Positions 5,143-11,970 of a DNA stretch of 11,970 bases are shown piece by piece. How positions within the stretch are numbered: the stretch's first letter is position 1; the number at the start of each line of letters is the position of its first letter. The notes under the pieces are model-generated. The model was not told the DNA's origin. It worked only from the letters and a program-made list of their open reading frames with translations, and did no database searches. The stretch comes from Eubacteriales Family XIII. Incertae Sedis bacterium (GTDB taxonomy: Bacteria > Bacillota > Clostridia > Peptostreptococcales > Anaerovoracaceae), in assembly GCA_031269205.1 (NCBI GenBank), contig JAISZM010000153.1, forward strand, positions 1 through 11,970, read 5' to 3'. A program made the position numbers and the translations under genes.

Positions 5143-7596
5143 ATGGATTTATTTGATACTATCAGACTCGAGCAGCACGAGATACACGACGAGATGAAGC
5201 GCTCGTATATCGACTACGCGATGAGCGTCATCGTGGGGCGCGCCCTGCCGGACGTGCGCGACGGAATGAAGCCCGTACACAGACGTATACTGTACGGCAT
5301 GGCCGAGCTGGGCCTGACGCCCGACAAGGCTTTCAAGAAGAGCGCGCGCATAGTCGGCGACGTCATGGGTAAGTACCATCCGCACGGCGACTCGTCCGTA
5401 TACGACGCGATGGTGCGCATGGCGCAGGACTTCTCGATACGCTATCCGCTCGTGGACGGTCATGGCAACTTCGGCTCGCTGGACGGCGATAGCGCCGCGG
5501 CTCAGCGCTACACGGAAGCGCGCATGACGCCTTTCGCGCTGCAGATGCTGCGCGACATCGACAAGGACACGGTGGACTTCATGCCGAACTTCGACGGCGA
5601 CGAGAAGGAGCCGACCGTGCTGCCTTCGCGTTTCCCGAACCTACTCGTCAACGGCTCGAACGGCATAGCGGTAGGCATGGCGACGTCGATACCGCCGCAC
5701 AATCTCACCGAGGTGATCGACGCCTGCGTGCGTCTGATAGATGAGCCGGAGTCGGACGTGAACGACCTCGTGAAGATAGTCAAGGGCCCCGACTTTCCGA
5801 CGGGCGCGACCATCCTCGGCAAGAAGGGCGCGAAGGAGGCGTACCGGACGGGGCGCGGCGCCGTACTCGTCCGCTCGAAGACCGAGATCGAGGAGACGAA
5901 CAAGGGCAAGACGCAGATCATCATTACGGAGATACCCTATCAGGTCAACAAGGCCGTGCTGCACACGAAGATTTCGGAGATATGCCTCGGCAAGGAGAAA
6001 AAGATCGAGGGCGTGTCCGAGGTTCGCGACGAATCGAATCGAGAAGGCATACGGTTGGTCGTCGAGCTGAAGAGGGACGCGAACCCACAGATAGTCCTGA
6101 ACCGCCTCTACAAACTGACCCAACTCCAGCAGAGTTACAGCATGATAATGATTGCGCTCGTGGACGGCGAGCCGAAACTGCTCACGCTCTACGACATGAT
6201 AGACCTCTACCTGAAGCACCAGAAGGAGGTCGTGACGCGGCGCACGAAGTTCGACCTCGCGAAGGCAGAGGCGCGCGCCCATATCCTCGAAGGACTCATC
6301 ATAGCGCTCGACAATATAGATGAGATAATTAAAACGATCCGCGAGAGTTACGACAACGCGAAGCAGAAGCTCATGGACAGATTCCGTCTCTCCGAGCTTC
6401 AGGCGCAGGCCATCCTTGACATGAGGCTCGCTCGCCTCCAGGGACTCGAGCGTGAGAAGATCGAGAACGAGTACAAGGAGATAATGAAACTCATCGCGTA
6501 CTACAAGAGTCTGCTCGCCGACGAGAAAAAGCTCATGGGTGTCGTCAAAGATGAGCTTCTCGAGGTCAGGGATAAGTGGAGCGACAAGCGCAGGACGGCG
6601 ATTTCCGCGTCCGCCGAAGAGATTGAGGAAGAGGATTTAATAGAAGAAAAGCAGGTCGCGATCACGCTCACCTACCTCGGCTACATCAAGCGAATGGAGG
6701 TAGACGTGTTCAAGTCCCAACGCAGAGGGGGGAAAGGCATCATCGGCGGCACGACGCGCGACAACGATTTTATTAAAGACCTCATCATAACCTCCACACA
6801 CGATTACCTAATGTTCTTTACAAATCGCGGCAGAGTTTATAAAATAAAGGCGTACGATATACCCGAGGCGAATCGCAACGCCAAGGGCACGCCCGCGATC
6901 AACTTTCTGCAGTTTTCGCAGGGGGAGAGGGTCACGGCCGTCATGCCCGTGCGCGAGTTCCCGGAGGACAGATTCCTCATCGCGGTCACGAAGCGCGGAA
7001 CCATCAAGAAGACGCCGCTGTCAGACTACGACACGGCGCGGAAGGGCGGACTCATCGCGATCAACCTCAGGGATGGCGACGAGCTCATAGGCATCAAACA
7101 GAGCAGCGGCACGAACGTCGTCATGATAGTGACGAGGAACGGCAAGAGCATCTGCTTCGGCGAGCGGGACGTCAGATCGATGGGCCGGCAGGCGACGGGA
7201 GTCAGGGCCATCAATCTCGATGCGGACGACGAGGTCGTGGGCATGGAACTCGCGGAAATCGGGGAACAGCTGCTCGTCGTGACGAAGAACGGTTATGGCA
7301 AGAGGACGGACGTCGCGGACTACAAGGTTCAGTCGCGCGGCGGCAAGGGCGTGCTGACCTATGACAAGGCGAAGTTCAAGAAGACGGGAGAGCTTATAGG
7401 CGCAACGATCATCGGAGACGACGACGAGGTGTTGCTCATCAACTCGGACGGCATCATCATCCGCATCCGCGCGAAGGAAGTCAAGGTGCTGAGCCGGGCG
7501 ACGCAGGGCGTGAAGATCATGAAGGTAGGCGCTGACGCGCAAATCATCGCGCTCGCGAAAGTGATAAAAGAAATCGAAGACGATGGAGAGGAATAA
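5143..7596 (+). CDS. gyrA: DNA gyrase subunit A
   Basis: The DNA cleavage and wrapping subunit of gyrase, 817 residues, a usual length for Bacillota GyrA. The winged-helix and tower part begins SYIDYAMSVIVGRALPDVRD (21-40). The catalytic tyrosine is Tyr123 in AAAQRYTE. The quinolone region keeps Ser84 and Asp88 (E. coli 83 and 87), the drug-sensitive residues. The coiled-coil arm with LMDRFRLSELQAQAILDMRL lies around 410-429. The C-terminal beta-pinwheel (from about 503) carries the GyrA box QRRGGKG (526-532), which separates GyrA from ParC and is needed for DNA wrapping. The protein ends in an acidic tail (EIEDDGEE). AAGGA (5133-5137) precedes the ATG by 5 nt. The stop codon is only 2 nt from the next gene, whose ribosome site lies inside the end of gyrA. 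Confidence 0.98.
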   Translation: MDLFDTIRLEQHEIHDEMKRSYIDYAMSVIVGRALPDVRDGMKPVHRRILYGMAELGLTPDKAFKKSARIVGDVMGKYHPHGDSSVYDAMVRMAQDFSIRYPLVDGHGNFGSLDGDSAAAQRYTEARMTPFALQMLRDIDKDTVDFMPNFDGDEKEPTVLPSRFPNLLVNGSNGIAVGMATSIPPHNLTEVIDACVRLIDEPESDVNDLVKIVKGPDFPTGATILGKKGAKEAYRTGRGAVLVRSKTEIEETNKGKTQIIITEIPYQVNKAVLHTKISEICLGKEKKIEGVSEVRDESNREGIRLVVELKRDANPQIVLNRLYKLTQLQQSYSMIMIALVDGEPKLLTLYDMIDLYLKHQKEVVTRRTKFDLAKAEARAHILEGLIIALDNIDEIIKTIRESYDNAKQKLMDRFRLSELQAQAILDMRLARLQGLEREKIENEYKEIMKLIAYYKSLLADEKKLMGVVKDELLEVRDKWSDKRRTAISASAEEIEEEDLIEEKQVAITLTYLGYIKRMEVDVFKSQRRGGKGIIGGTTRDNDFIKDLIITSTHDYLMFFTNRGRVYKIKAYDIPEANRNAKGTPAINFLQFSQGERVTAVMPVREFPEDRFLIAVTKRGTIKKTPLSDYDTARKGGLIAINLRDGDELIGIKQSSGTNVVMIVTRNGKSICFGERDVRSMGRQATGVRAINLDADDEVVGMELAEIGEQLLVVTKNGYGKRTDVADYKVQSRGGKGVLTYDKAKFKKTGELIGATIIGDDDEVLLINSDGIIIRIRAKEVKVLSRATQGVKIMKVGADAQIIALAKVIKEIEDDGEE

Positions 7597-7598
7597 TC

Positions 7599-7913
7599 AT
7601 GTCACTATCGATCAAGGGAAATTATGATGCGGCGGGTAGCAGGTGGAATTTTGATCTGGTAGGCGAAATAGACATCTCAAATGCGCACCAACTGAAGCAA
7701 CAGCTCGAGACCGCCTACGCGACTCACCCCACGGACGTATATCTCGACCTCGAGCGGTTGAACTACATCGACAGCACGGGACTTGGCGTTATCATCGGGG
7801 TCTATGGCACGATCAGGGGGGACGGCCACAAGACCATTATTGTCAACCCCAAGGATAACGTCAAGAAGCTCTTGCGCATCACGAGCCTTGACAAGGTTCT
7901 GATAGCGGAATGA
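7599..7913 (+). CDS. rsbV: Anti-sigma factor antagonist, STAS domain (RsbV/SpoIIAA-like)
   Basis: A single STAS domain of 104 residues, close to RsbV and SpoIIAA in size. In partner switching the dephosphorylated form binds the anti-sigma kinase and frees the sigma factor; the kinase inactivates it by phosphorylation. The signature is DLERLNYIDSTGLGVII (50-66), with Ser59 at the conserved phosphorylation position (IDSTG) and Thr60 beside it. GEIDISNAHQL (22-32) matches the conserved early strand and helix. GGAGAGG (7585-7591), inside gyrA, lies 7 nt before the ATG, so translational coupling to gyrA is likely. The adjacent kinase and sigma genes fix its role. The symbol is by analogy: gene order also matches the spoIIA operon, but the sigma factor is more SigB-like. 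Confidence 0.92.
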   Translation: MSLSIKGNYDAAGSRWNFDLVGEIDISNAHQLKQQLETAYATHPTDVYLDLERLNYIDSTGLGVIIGVYGTIRGDGHKTIIVNPKDNVKKLLRITSLDKVLIAE

Positions 7914-7943
7914 GTCAAAAATAAGAGAAATAAGGAGCAAGCC

Positions 7944-8408
7944 ATGCCAGATACAATGACGTTAACCGTTCCCGGCAAGCCTGAATACGTGAGTACCGTG
8001 AGGCTCGCCGTATCGTCGCTTGCCGCGAAGTCGGGTTTTGACGTAGAGACCATCGAGGACATCAAGGTCGCCGTTTCGGAGGCCTGCTCGAATATTCTCT
8101 GCCATAGCGATATTGGAGACGAGTACAGTTATCGGGTGGAATGTACGCTTCACGAAAACAAGCTCGAAATAGCGGTCGTCGACAACGGGGTGGGATTCGA
8201 CGCGGGCAACTACGAGATGCCCAATCCCGGCTGCCTTCAGGTGGGCGGACTCGGCATCTATATCATCAAAGCGCTGATGGACGACGTGCAGGTGATATCG
8301 AATGACGGCGAGGGTACGCTCATCAGGATGACGAAAAATATCCGGCCTGAAAATTTCGCTTCGATCGGTGGGCGCGAGACGCCTCCGGAGTCGGAGAGCA
8401 GCAGATAA
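7944..8408 (+). CDS. rsbW: Anti-sigma factor serine kinase (RsbW/SpoIIAB-like)
   Basis: A 154-residue GHKL-fold kinase that should bind and silence the downstream sigma factor and phosphorylate the STAS protein encoded just upstream. The N box is EDIKVAVSEACSNILCHS (38-55), with Glu46 as catalytic base and Asn50 as Mg-ATP ligand. The G1 box is VVDNGVGFD (78-86) and the G2 box GGLGIYIIKALMD (101-113). A hydrophilic tail of about 20 residues after 134 is not part of the fold. AAGGAG (7932-7937) lies 6 nt before the ATG, the best ribosome site in the cluster. The gap to the STAS gene is 30 nt. The stop TAA is one base from the ATG of the sigma gene, so kinase and target are probably made in linked amounts. 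Confidence 0.93.
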   Translation: MPDTMTLTVPGKPEYVSTVRLAVSSLAAKSGFDVETIEDIKVAVSEACSNILCHSDIGDEYSYRVECTLHENKLEIAVVDNGVGFDAGNYEMPNPGCLQVGGLGIYIIKALMDDVQVISNDGEGTLIRMTKNIRPENFASIGGRETPPESESSR

Positions 8409-8409
8409 A

Positions 8410-9204
8410 ATGGTCCCGATGGACGAATCAATGCCGGATAACACAGAGGATAAAACCAGAAATAAAGAAGAAGCGGACGCGCTGTTCAAAAAGTACGCGC
8501 AAGACCATAGCGACGCGACGCGCAACGAGATAGTCGAGCGCTATCTCTATCTAGCCGAGATTCTCAGCAAGAAATACACGGGCAGGGGCATCGAATACGA
8601 CGACCTCTATCAGGTCGCGTCTATGGCGCTCGTCCTCTCGGTCGAACGGTTCGATCCCTCGAAGGGCTACGTGTTCACGAGTTTCGCCACGCCGACCATC
8701 ATCGGCGAGATCAAGAGGTATTTCCGCGACAAGAGCTGGGCAGTCAAGGTGCCGCGCCGCATCAAAGATCTGTCCGTTCAGCTTGTCGCGGCGCGTGAGA
8801 AGCTGCAGACCGACAACGGCAAACCGCCGACCGTACGGCAACTTGCCGAGTATCTGGGGAGTTCCGAGGAGGAAATTCTCGAGGCGCTGGAATCGGGGCA
8901 GACCTATCACGCCTATTCGCTCAATCACGACGCGGACAGCGACAGCGAGGACGGCCCGTCTCCGTACGAGCGCCACATGAGTGTCGATGAGACGGGTTAC
9001 GAGAGTTTTGAAAACGCGGATCTCATAAAAAACGTCGTGGCGGGACTCACGGATCGCGAGCGCGCCATCTTCGACGACAGGGTGATCGGGACAAAGACGC
9101 AGCAGGAGGTGGCAAAGGAATATGGCGTCAGCCAGATGACGATCTCGCGCCTTGAAGCGGAGATACGCGAGAAGTTTCGCAAGGAATATTACAGGTCGAG
9201 TTAG
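8410..9204 (+). CDS. sigB: RNA polymerase sigma factor, SigB/SigF/SigG family (SigB-like)
   Basis: A 264-residue group 3 sigma factor, close to B. subtilis SigB in length. Region 2 includes EYDDLYQVASMALVLSVERF (62-81), a core-binding helix, and TIIGEIKRYFRDKSWAVKVP (96-115), the -10 recognition part typical of SigB and its sporulation relatives. Region 3 spans roughly 118-170, and region 4 has the helix-turn-helix TQQEVAKEYGVSQMTISRLE (230-249) for -35 binding. The linker (QTYHAYSLNHDADSDSEDG, 164-182) resembles SigB more than SigF. The frame is open back to 8368, but ATG 8410, one base after the kinase stop, is the natural start; GGAGAG (8393-8398) is 11 nt upstream. ATGs at 8419 and 8431 are alternatives. 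It ends in tandem TAG TAG. I see no SigB-type promoter before the cassette, so classic autoregulation is not apparent. Confidence 0.92.
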   Translation: MVPMDESMPDNTEDKTRNKEEADALFKKYAQDHSDATRNEIVERYLYLAEILSKKYTGRGIEYDDLYQVASMALVLSVERFDPSKGYVFTSFATPTIIGEIKRYFRDKSWAVKVPRRIKDLSVQLVAAREKLQTDNGKPPTVRQLAEYLGSSEEEILEALESGQTYHAYSLNHDADSDSEDGPSPYERHMSVDETGYESFENADLIKNVVAGLTDRERAIFDDRVIGTKTQQEVAKEYGVSQMTISRLEAEIREKFRKEYYRSS

Positions 9205-9223
9205 TAGAGTTAAAGGGAGAATG

Positions 9224-10258
9224 ATGTCAATACGTGTTTTTTCCGGAGTGCAGCCCACGGGGAATATTCATATAGGAAACTACCTCGGGGCATTGAAGCA
9301 GTTTGTCGATCTCCAGGCGGAGGGGACTTCGGTTGAAGACGTGCCGCATAGATCCGATCAAAGTTCCCTGAACGACTGCATTTACTGCATTGTAGACTTG
9401 CACGCAATCACGTTACCGAAGGATCCCGCGGAGTTGCGCGACTCCATACTCGACGTCGCGGCTCTCTATCTCGCCGTCGGAATTGACCCGAAGAAATCCG
9501 TCGTCTTCGTGCAGTCCGACGTGCCGGGCCACGCGGAACTTGCCTGGATACTCATGTGCAACAGTTACACGGGGGAGCTCTCGCGCATGACGCAGTTCAA
9601 GGACAAGAGCCGGGGCAACGAGTCGGCGCCGACGGGTCTCTTCGCCTACCCCGTCCTCATGGCGGCCGACATACTCCTGTACGATTCGAACGTCGTGCCT
9701 GTCGGTAGCGACCAGAAACAGCACATAGAATTGACACGCGACATCGCGATAAGGGTCAACAACAAATACGGGGACGATACCTTCGTCGTTCCGGAGGGAC
9801 GGTTTCTGAAGGACGGCGCGCGCGTCATGGCGCTCGACAACCCGACGGCGAAGATGAGCAAGAGCGCTGAGAACCCGCACTCGTTCATATCCTTGCTCGA
9901 CGACGAGGCGAAGATCAGAAAGTCGATCATGCGCGCGACAACGGACTCGGACGGCGAGATTAGATTCGACCCGGCCTCGAAGCCAGGCGTGAGCAACCTG
10001 CTGACGATCTACGGGGCGTTCACGGGAAAGCCCGTGGCGGAGGTCGAACGGGAATGGGCCGGGCGCGGCTACGGGGATTTCAAGAAGGCCGTCGCCGAGG
10101 TTACAACAGATGCGCTCGAACCGATACGCCGAAGGTACGCGGAGATACGCCCGTCGGATGAACTCAGGGCGGTGCTGCGCGACGGAGCGGAACGGGCGGG
10201 CGCGATTTCCGAAAAGGTCATTTTGCGCGTAAAGGAGCGCTTTGGACTCGGTGCGTAG
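9224..10258 (+). CDS. trpS: Tryptophanyl-tRNA synthetase
   Basis: This class I aminoacyl-tRNA synthetase charges tRNA-Trp in the cytoplasm. With 344 residues it is slightly longer than the usual 325-335. The HIGH-type motif is HIGN (16-19) in GVQPTGNIHIGNYLGAL, and the KMSKS motif is exact at 210-214. AYPVLMAADILLY (141-153) and GSDQKQHIELTRD (161-173) are family signatures; Asp149 is probably the residue that reads the Trp indole NH. Residues about 32-50 are an extra segment absent from typical bacterial enzymes, which run almost straight from the FVDLQ-type helix to YxCIVDLHAIT. AGGGAG (9214-9219) sits 4 nt before ATG 9224; ATG 9221 is possible but too close. The gene begins 19 nt after sigB with no terminator between. 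No T-box leader is present, so expression follows the operon. Confidence 0.96.
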   Translation: MSIRVFSGVQPTGNIHIGNYLGALKQFVDLQAEGTSVEDVPHRSDQSSLNDCIYCIVDLHAITLPKDPAELRDSILDVAALYLAVGIDPKKSVVFVQSDVPGHAELAWILMCNSYTGELSRMTQFKDKSRGNESAPTGLFAYPVLMAADILLYDSNVVPVGSDQKQHIELTRDIAIRVNNKYGDDTFVVPEGRFLKDGARVMALDNPTAKMSKSAENPHSFISLLDDEAKIRKSIMRATTDSDGEIRFDPASKPGVSNLLTIYGAFTGKPVAEVEREWAGRGYGDFKKAVAEVTTDALEPIRRRYAEIRPSDELRAVLRDGAERAGAISEKVILRVKERFGLGA

Positions 10259-10269
10259 TGGGGCGACAA

Positions 10270-11970
10270 ATGGAAGATCGGCGTAAAAACATGATACAGA
10301 GGTTTATCCTTGCCGAGGGGCTGTCGCTTGAAACAAGGCGCGTCAACACCATGCTTGCATTCGGCTTTCTCGTCGCTGTCGGGTGTACGATAACGCGCAT
10401 TGTTACGCAGGCGCCCCTGCTCTCGCTGGTCAACCAGATCGCTTTCATCCTTTCGGTTGTGGTCGCGGCGGTCGCCTACAACAAATTCAAGCTTCACACT
10501 TTGACGATATACGCCACCGTTATCTTCCTCAACTTCATCCTGTTTCCGCTGACACTGCTCTTAAACGGAGGATTGCGCGCGGATATGTCGGGGTTTTTCG
10601 CGATGGGTATCGTGATCATCGTTATGCTGCTTCCGTGGAAAAAGGCGCTGCCCTTTGTCGCGTTGGATATCGCGTGGACCATAGCTTGTTATACGATCGT
10701 CCGCAAGTTTCCGGACATAGTATTGACTCCCTCAAACCCGGAGTATCCCTTCATCGATCACATCGGCAGCTTCCTCATGATCGCGCTGTTCTTCGCCTTT
10801 GTCATCAGGGTGGACGAACTGCTGTATGAGCGGGAACGCTTGAAGGTGAACGAAACGGCGGCGATCATCTCCGATCAAGCGCAGTTTCGCTCCACCGTCA
10901 ACAACGCCGCCGCCGCGCTGCTCAACGCTTCGACGGAGGATTTCGAGAAGGTCTTTTTCAAGAGCCTCGGCGCCGTCGCGGAGCACTTGGACATGGAGCG
11001 CGTTTACATCATGCGTAATTATAATGACGAGGACGGGACATACGCCTCGCCCGTCTTCGAATGGGCGCGCGAGGCCTATGAAGACACGGGGACGACCCGC
11101 TTCTATTACGACAAAGACACGGAGTGGTACAAGATACTCTTTGCGGGTGATACGATCAGCGGTCCGCTGAATGAAATGTCCCCCGGCATGACGGGCATCT
11201 TGGAGAAATTCGGCACGAAGACGGTGCTGTCCGTACCCGTGTTTCGAAACAACGCGTTCGACGGGTACGTTTTTTTCGCCAACCACACTATAGAGCGCCA
11301 CTTTTCCGAAAACGAGCTGGGTATCGCGCGGTCGGCGTCGCTCATCATGTACAATGCCATGCTGCGCAACGAAACGGTCATATCATTGGTGTCGGCGCGG
11401 GAGGAAGCCCTCTCCGCCAGCAAGGCGAAGAGCGATTTTCTCTCGAACATGAGCCACGAGATGCGCACGCCGATGAATGCGATCATGGGCATGTTGGATA
11501 TCGCGCGCGATACGGACGACATAGAGAAAAAAGACTACAGTTTGGAGAAAATGAGCGAGGCGTCGACCCATCTGCTCTCCATCATCAACGACGTCCTCGA
11601 TATGTCGAAGATAGAGGCGAACAAACTCGAACTGTCTCCGGTGGATTTCTCCTTCAGGAAACTCATCGACAAGATCGTTACGGTCAGCGCCGTCCACGTC
11701 AAGCAAGATCAACGCTTTGTCGCGGACATCGACCCCGAGATACCGGACAGACTGCACGGTGACGACCAAAGGCTGTCGCAGGTCGTCACGAACCTTCTCT
11801 CCAACGCGATGAAATTCACGCCCGAGGGCGGGGAGATACGGCTCGACGCGAAGTTGCTCGCGAAGGAAAACAACCGGTACAAGATCGCCATACACATTGC
11901 CGACACGGGCATAGGTATCAGCGAAGAGCAACAGGCGCTGCTCTTCAGTCCCTTCCAACAGGCCGAGAGC
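10270..11970 (+). CDS. Membrane-bound GAF sensor histidine kinase (partial, runs off the window)
   Basis: The frame is open from ATG 10270 to the last base (567 codons), so the C-terminus is missing. Five or six hydrophobic segments lie within about 28-180 and form a membrane sensor with short loops. A linker and GAF-like region (about 200-370) comes next, then a coiled start to the dimerisation domain. HisKA shows SDFLSNMSHEMRTPMNAIMG (388-407) with the phosphorylated His396. The ATPase domain shows the N box QVVTNLLSNAMKFTP (504-518), the G1 box DTGIGI (545-550) and the start of the F box, LFSPFQQ. The H-box and ATPase type is common in hybrid kinases, so a receiver domain may follow beyond the window. 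GGGG (10260-10263) is a modest ribosome site 6 nt before the ATG; ATG 10291 is an alternative. It starts 11 nt after trpS, so it may share the transcript. The signal and partner regulator are not visible. Confidence 0.92.
   Translation, partial: MEDRRKNMIQRFILAEGLSLETRRVNTMLAFGFLVAVGCTITRIVTQAPLLSLVNQIAFILSVVVAAVAYNKFKLHTLTIYATVIFLNFILFPLTLLLNGGLRADMSGFFAMGIVIIVMLLPWKKALPFVALDIAWTIACYTIVRKFPDIVLTPSNPEYPFIDHIGSFLMIALFFAFVIRVDELLYERERLKVNETAAIISDQAQFRSTVNNAAAALLNASTEDFEKVFFKSLGAVAEHLDMERVYIMRNYNDEDGTYASPVFEWAREAYEDTGTTRFYYDKDTEWYKILFAGDTISGPLNEMSPGMTGILEKFGTKTVLSVPVFRNNAFDGYVFFANHTIERHFSENELGIARSASLIMYNAMLRNETVISLVSAREEALSASKAKSDFLSNMSHEMRTPMNAIMGMLDIARDTDDIEKKDYSLEKMSEASTHLLSIINDVLDMSKIEANKLELSPVDFSFRKLIDKIVTVSAVHVKQDQRFVADIDPEIPDRLHGDDQRLSQVVTNLLSNAMKFTPEGGEIRLDAKLLAKENNRYKIAIHIADTGIGISEEQQALLFSPFQQAES

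Noticed and set aside
8368..8409. Upstream-extended start for the sigma factor
   Set aside because: It would overlap the kinase gene by about 40 nt and add a basic stretch not seen in SigB proteins. ATG 8410, one base after the kinase stop, fits better.
9152..9223. Upstream-extended start for TrpRS
   Set aside because: The extra residues are an out-of-frame reading of the sigma factor end. A good ribosome site sits just before ATG 9224.
1..11970. CRISPR arrays, insertion sequences, tRNA or rRNA genes
   Set aside because: No regularly spaced direct repeats, transposase motifs, terminal inverted repeats or cloverleaf/rRNA sequences were recognised on either strand.

Overview
This window looks like a GC-rich bacterial chromosome segment in which every gene that can be called lies on the + strand. 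A sigma-B-type partner-switching cassette (STAS antagonist, anti-sigma kinase, SigB-like sigma factor), AAGGAG-type ribosome sites and TTGACA/TATAAT-type promoters point to Bacillota, most likely a Clostridia-like lineage. That placement is an inference from gene content, not from a phylogeny. Ile codon ATA is used often despite the GC-rich coding sequence.

Left part (1-3083): a rho-independent terminator at 14-56 closes a gene or RNA left of the window. An AT-rich spacer follows, with repeated TTTTATC motifs, a dyad next to a very good sigma-A promoter (290-318), and then a PLP-dependent trans-sulfuration-family enzyme (367-1542). A second AT-rich spacer carries two inverted repeats, a perfect 15-nt palindrome (1679-1693) and a perfect TATAAT. 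It leads into a membrane-anchored transglutaminase-like protein ending at 2816. A third spacer has an A/T-tract hairpin and an extended -10 promoter (2989-3017).

Right part (3084-11970): a tightly packed unidirectional run reads gyrB, gyrA, rsbV-like, rsbW-like, sigB-like, trpS and a membrane-bound GAF sensor histidine kinase that runs off the window. The gaps after gyrB are 145, 2, 30, 1, 19 and 11 nt, with no terminator seen, so one long transcript from the gyrB promoter is plausible.

How the parts fit: GyrB and GyrA form the A2B2 gyrase that supercoils DNA. The kinase should hold the sigma factor inactive until dephosphorylated STAS protein displaces it. Gene order would make the dose of the stress-sigma switch follow gyrase expression. 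The phosphatase that normally feeds signals into such a switch is not in the window. The most noteworthy point is the joining of this switch to gyrA with a 2-nt gap. Smaller points are a short insertion in TrpRS, the unexplained operator-like repeats, and a transglutaminase where recF often sits next to gyrB.
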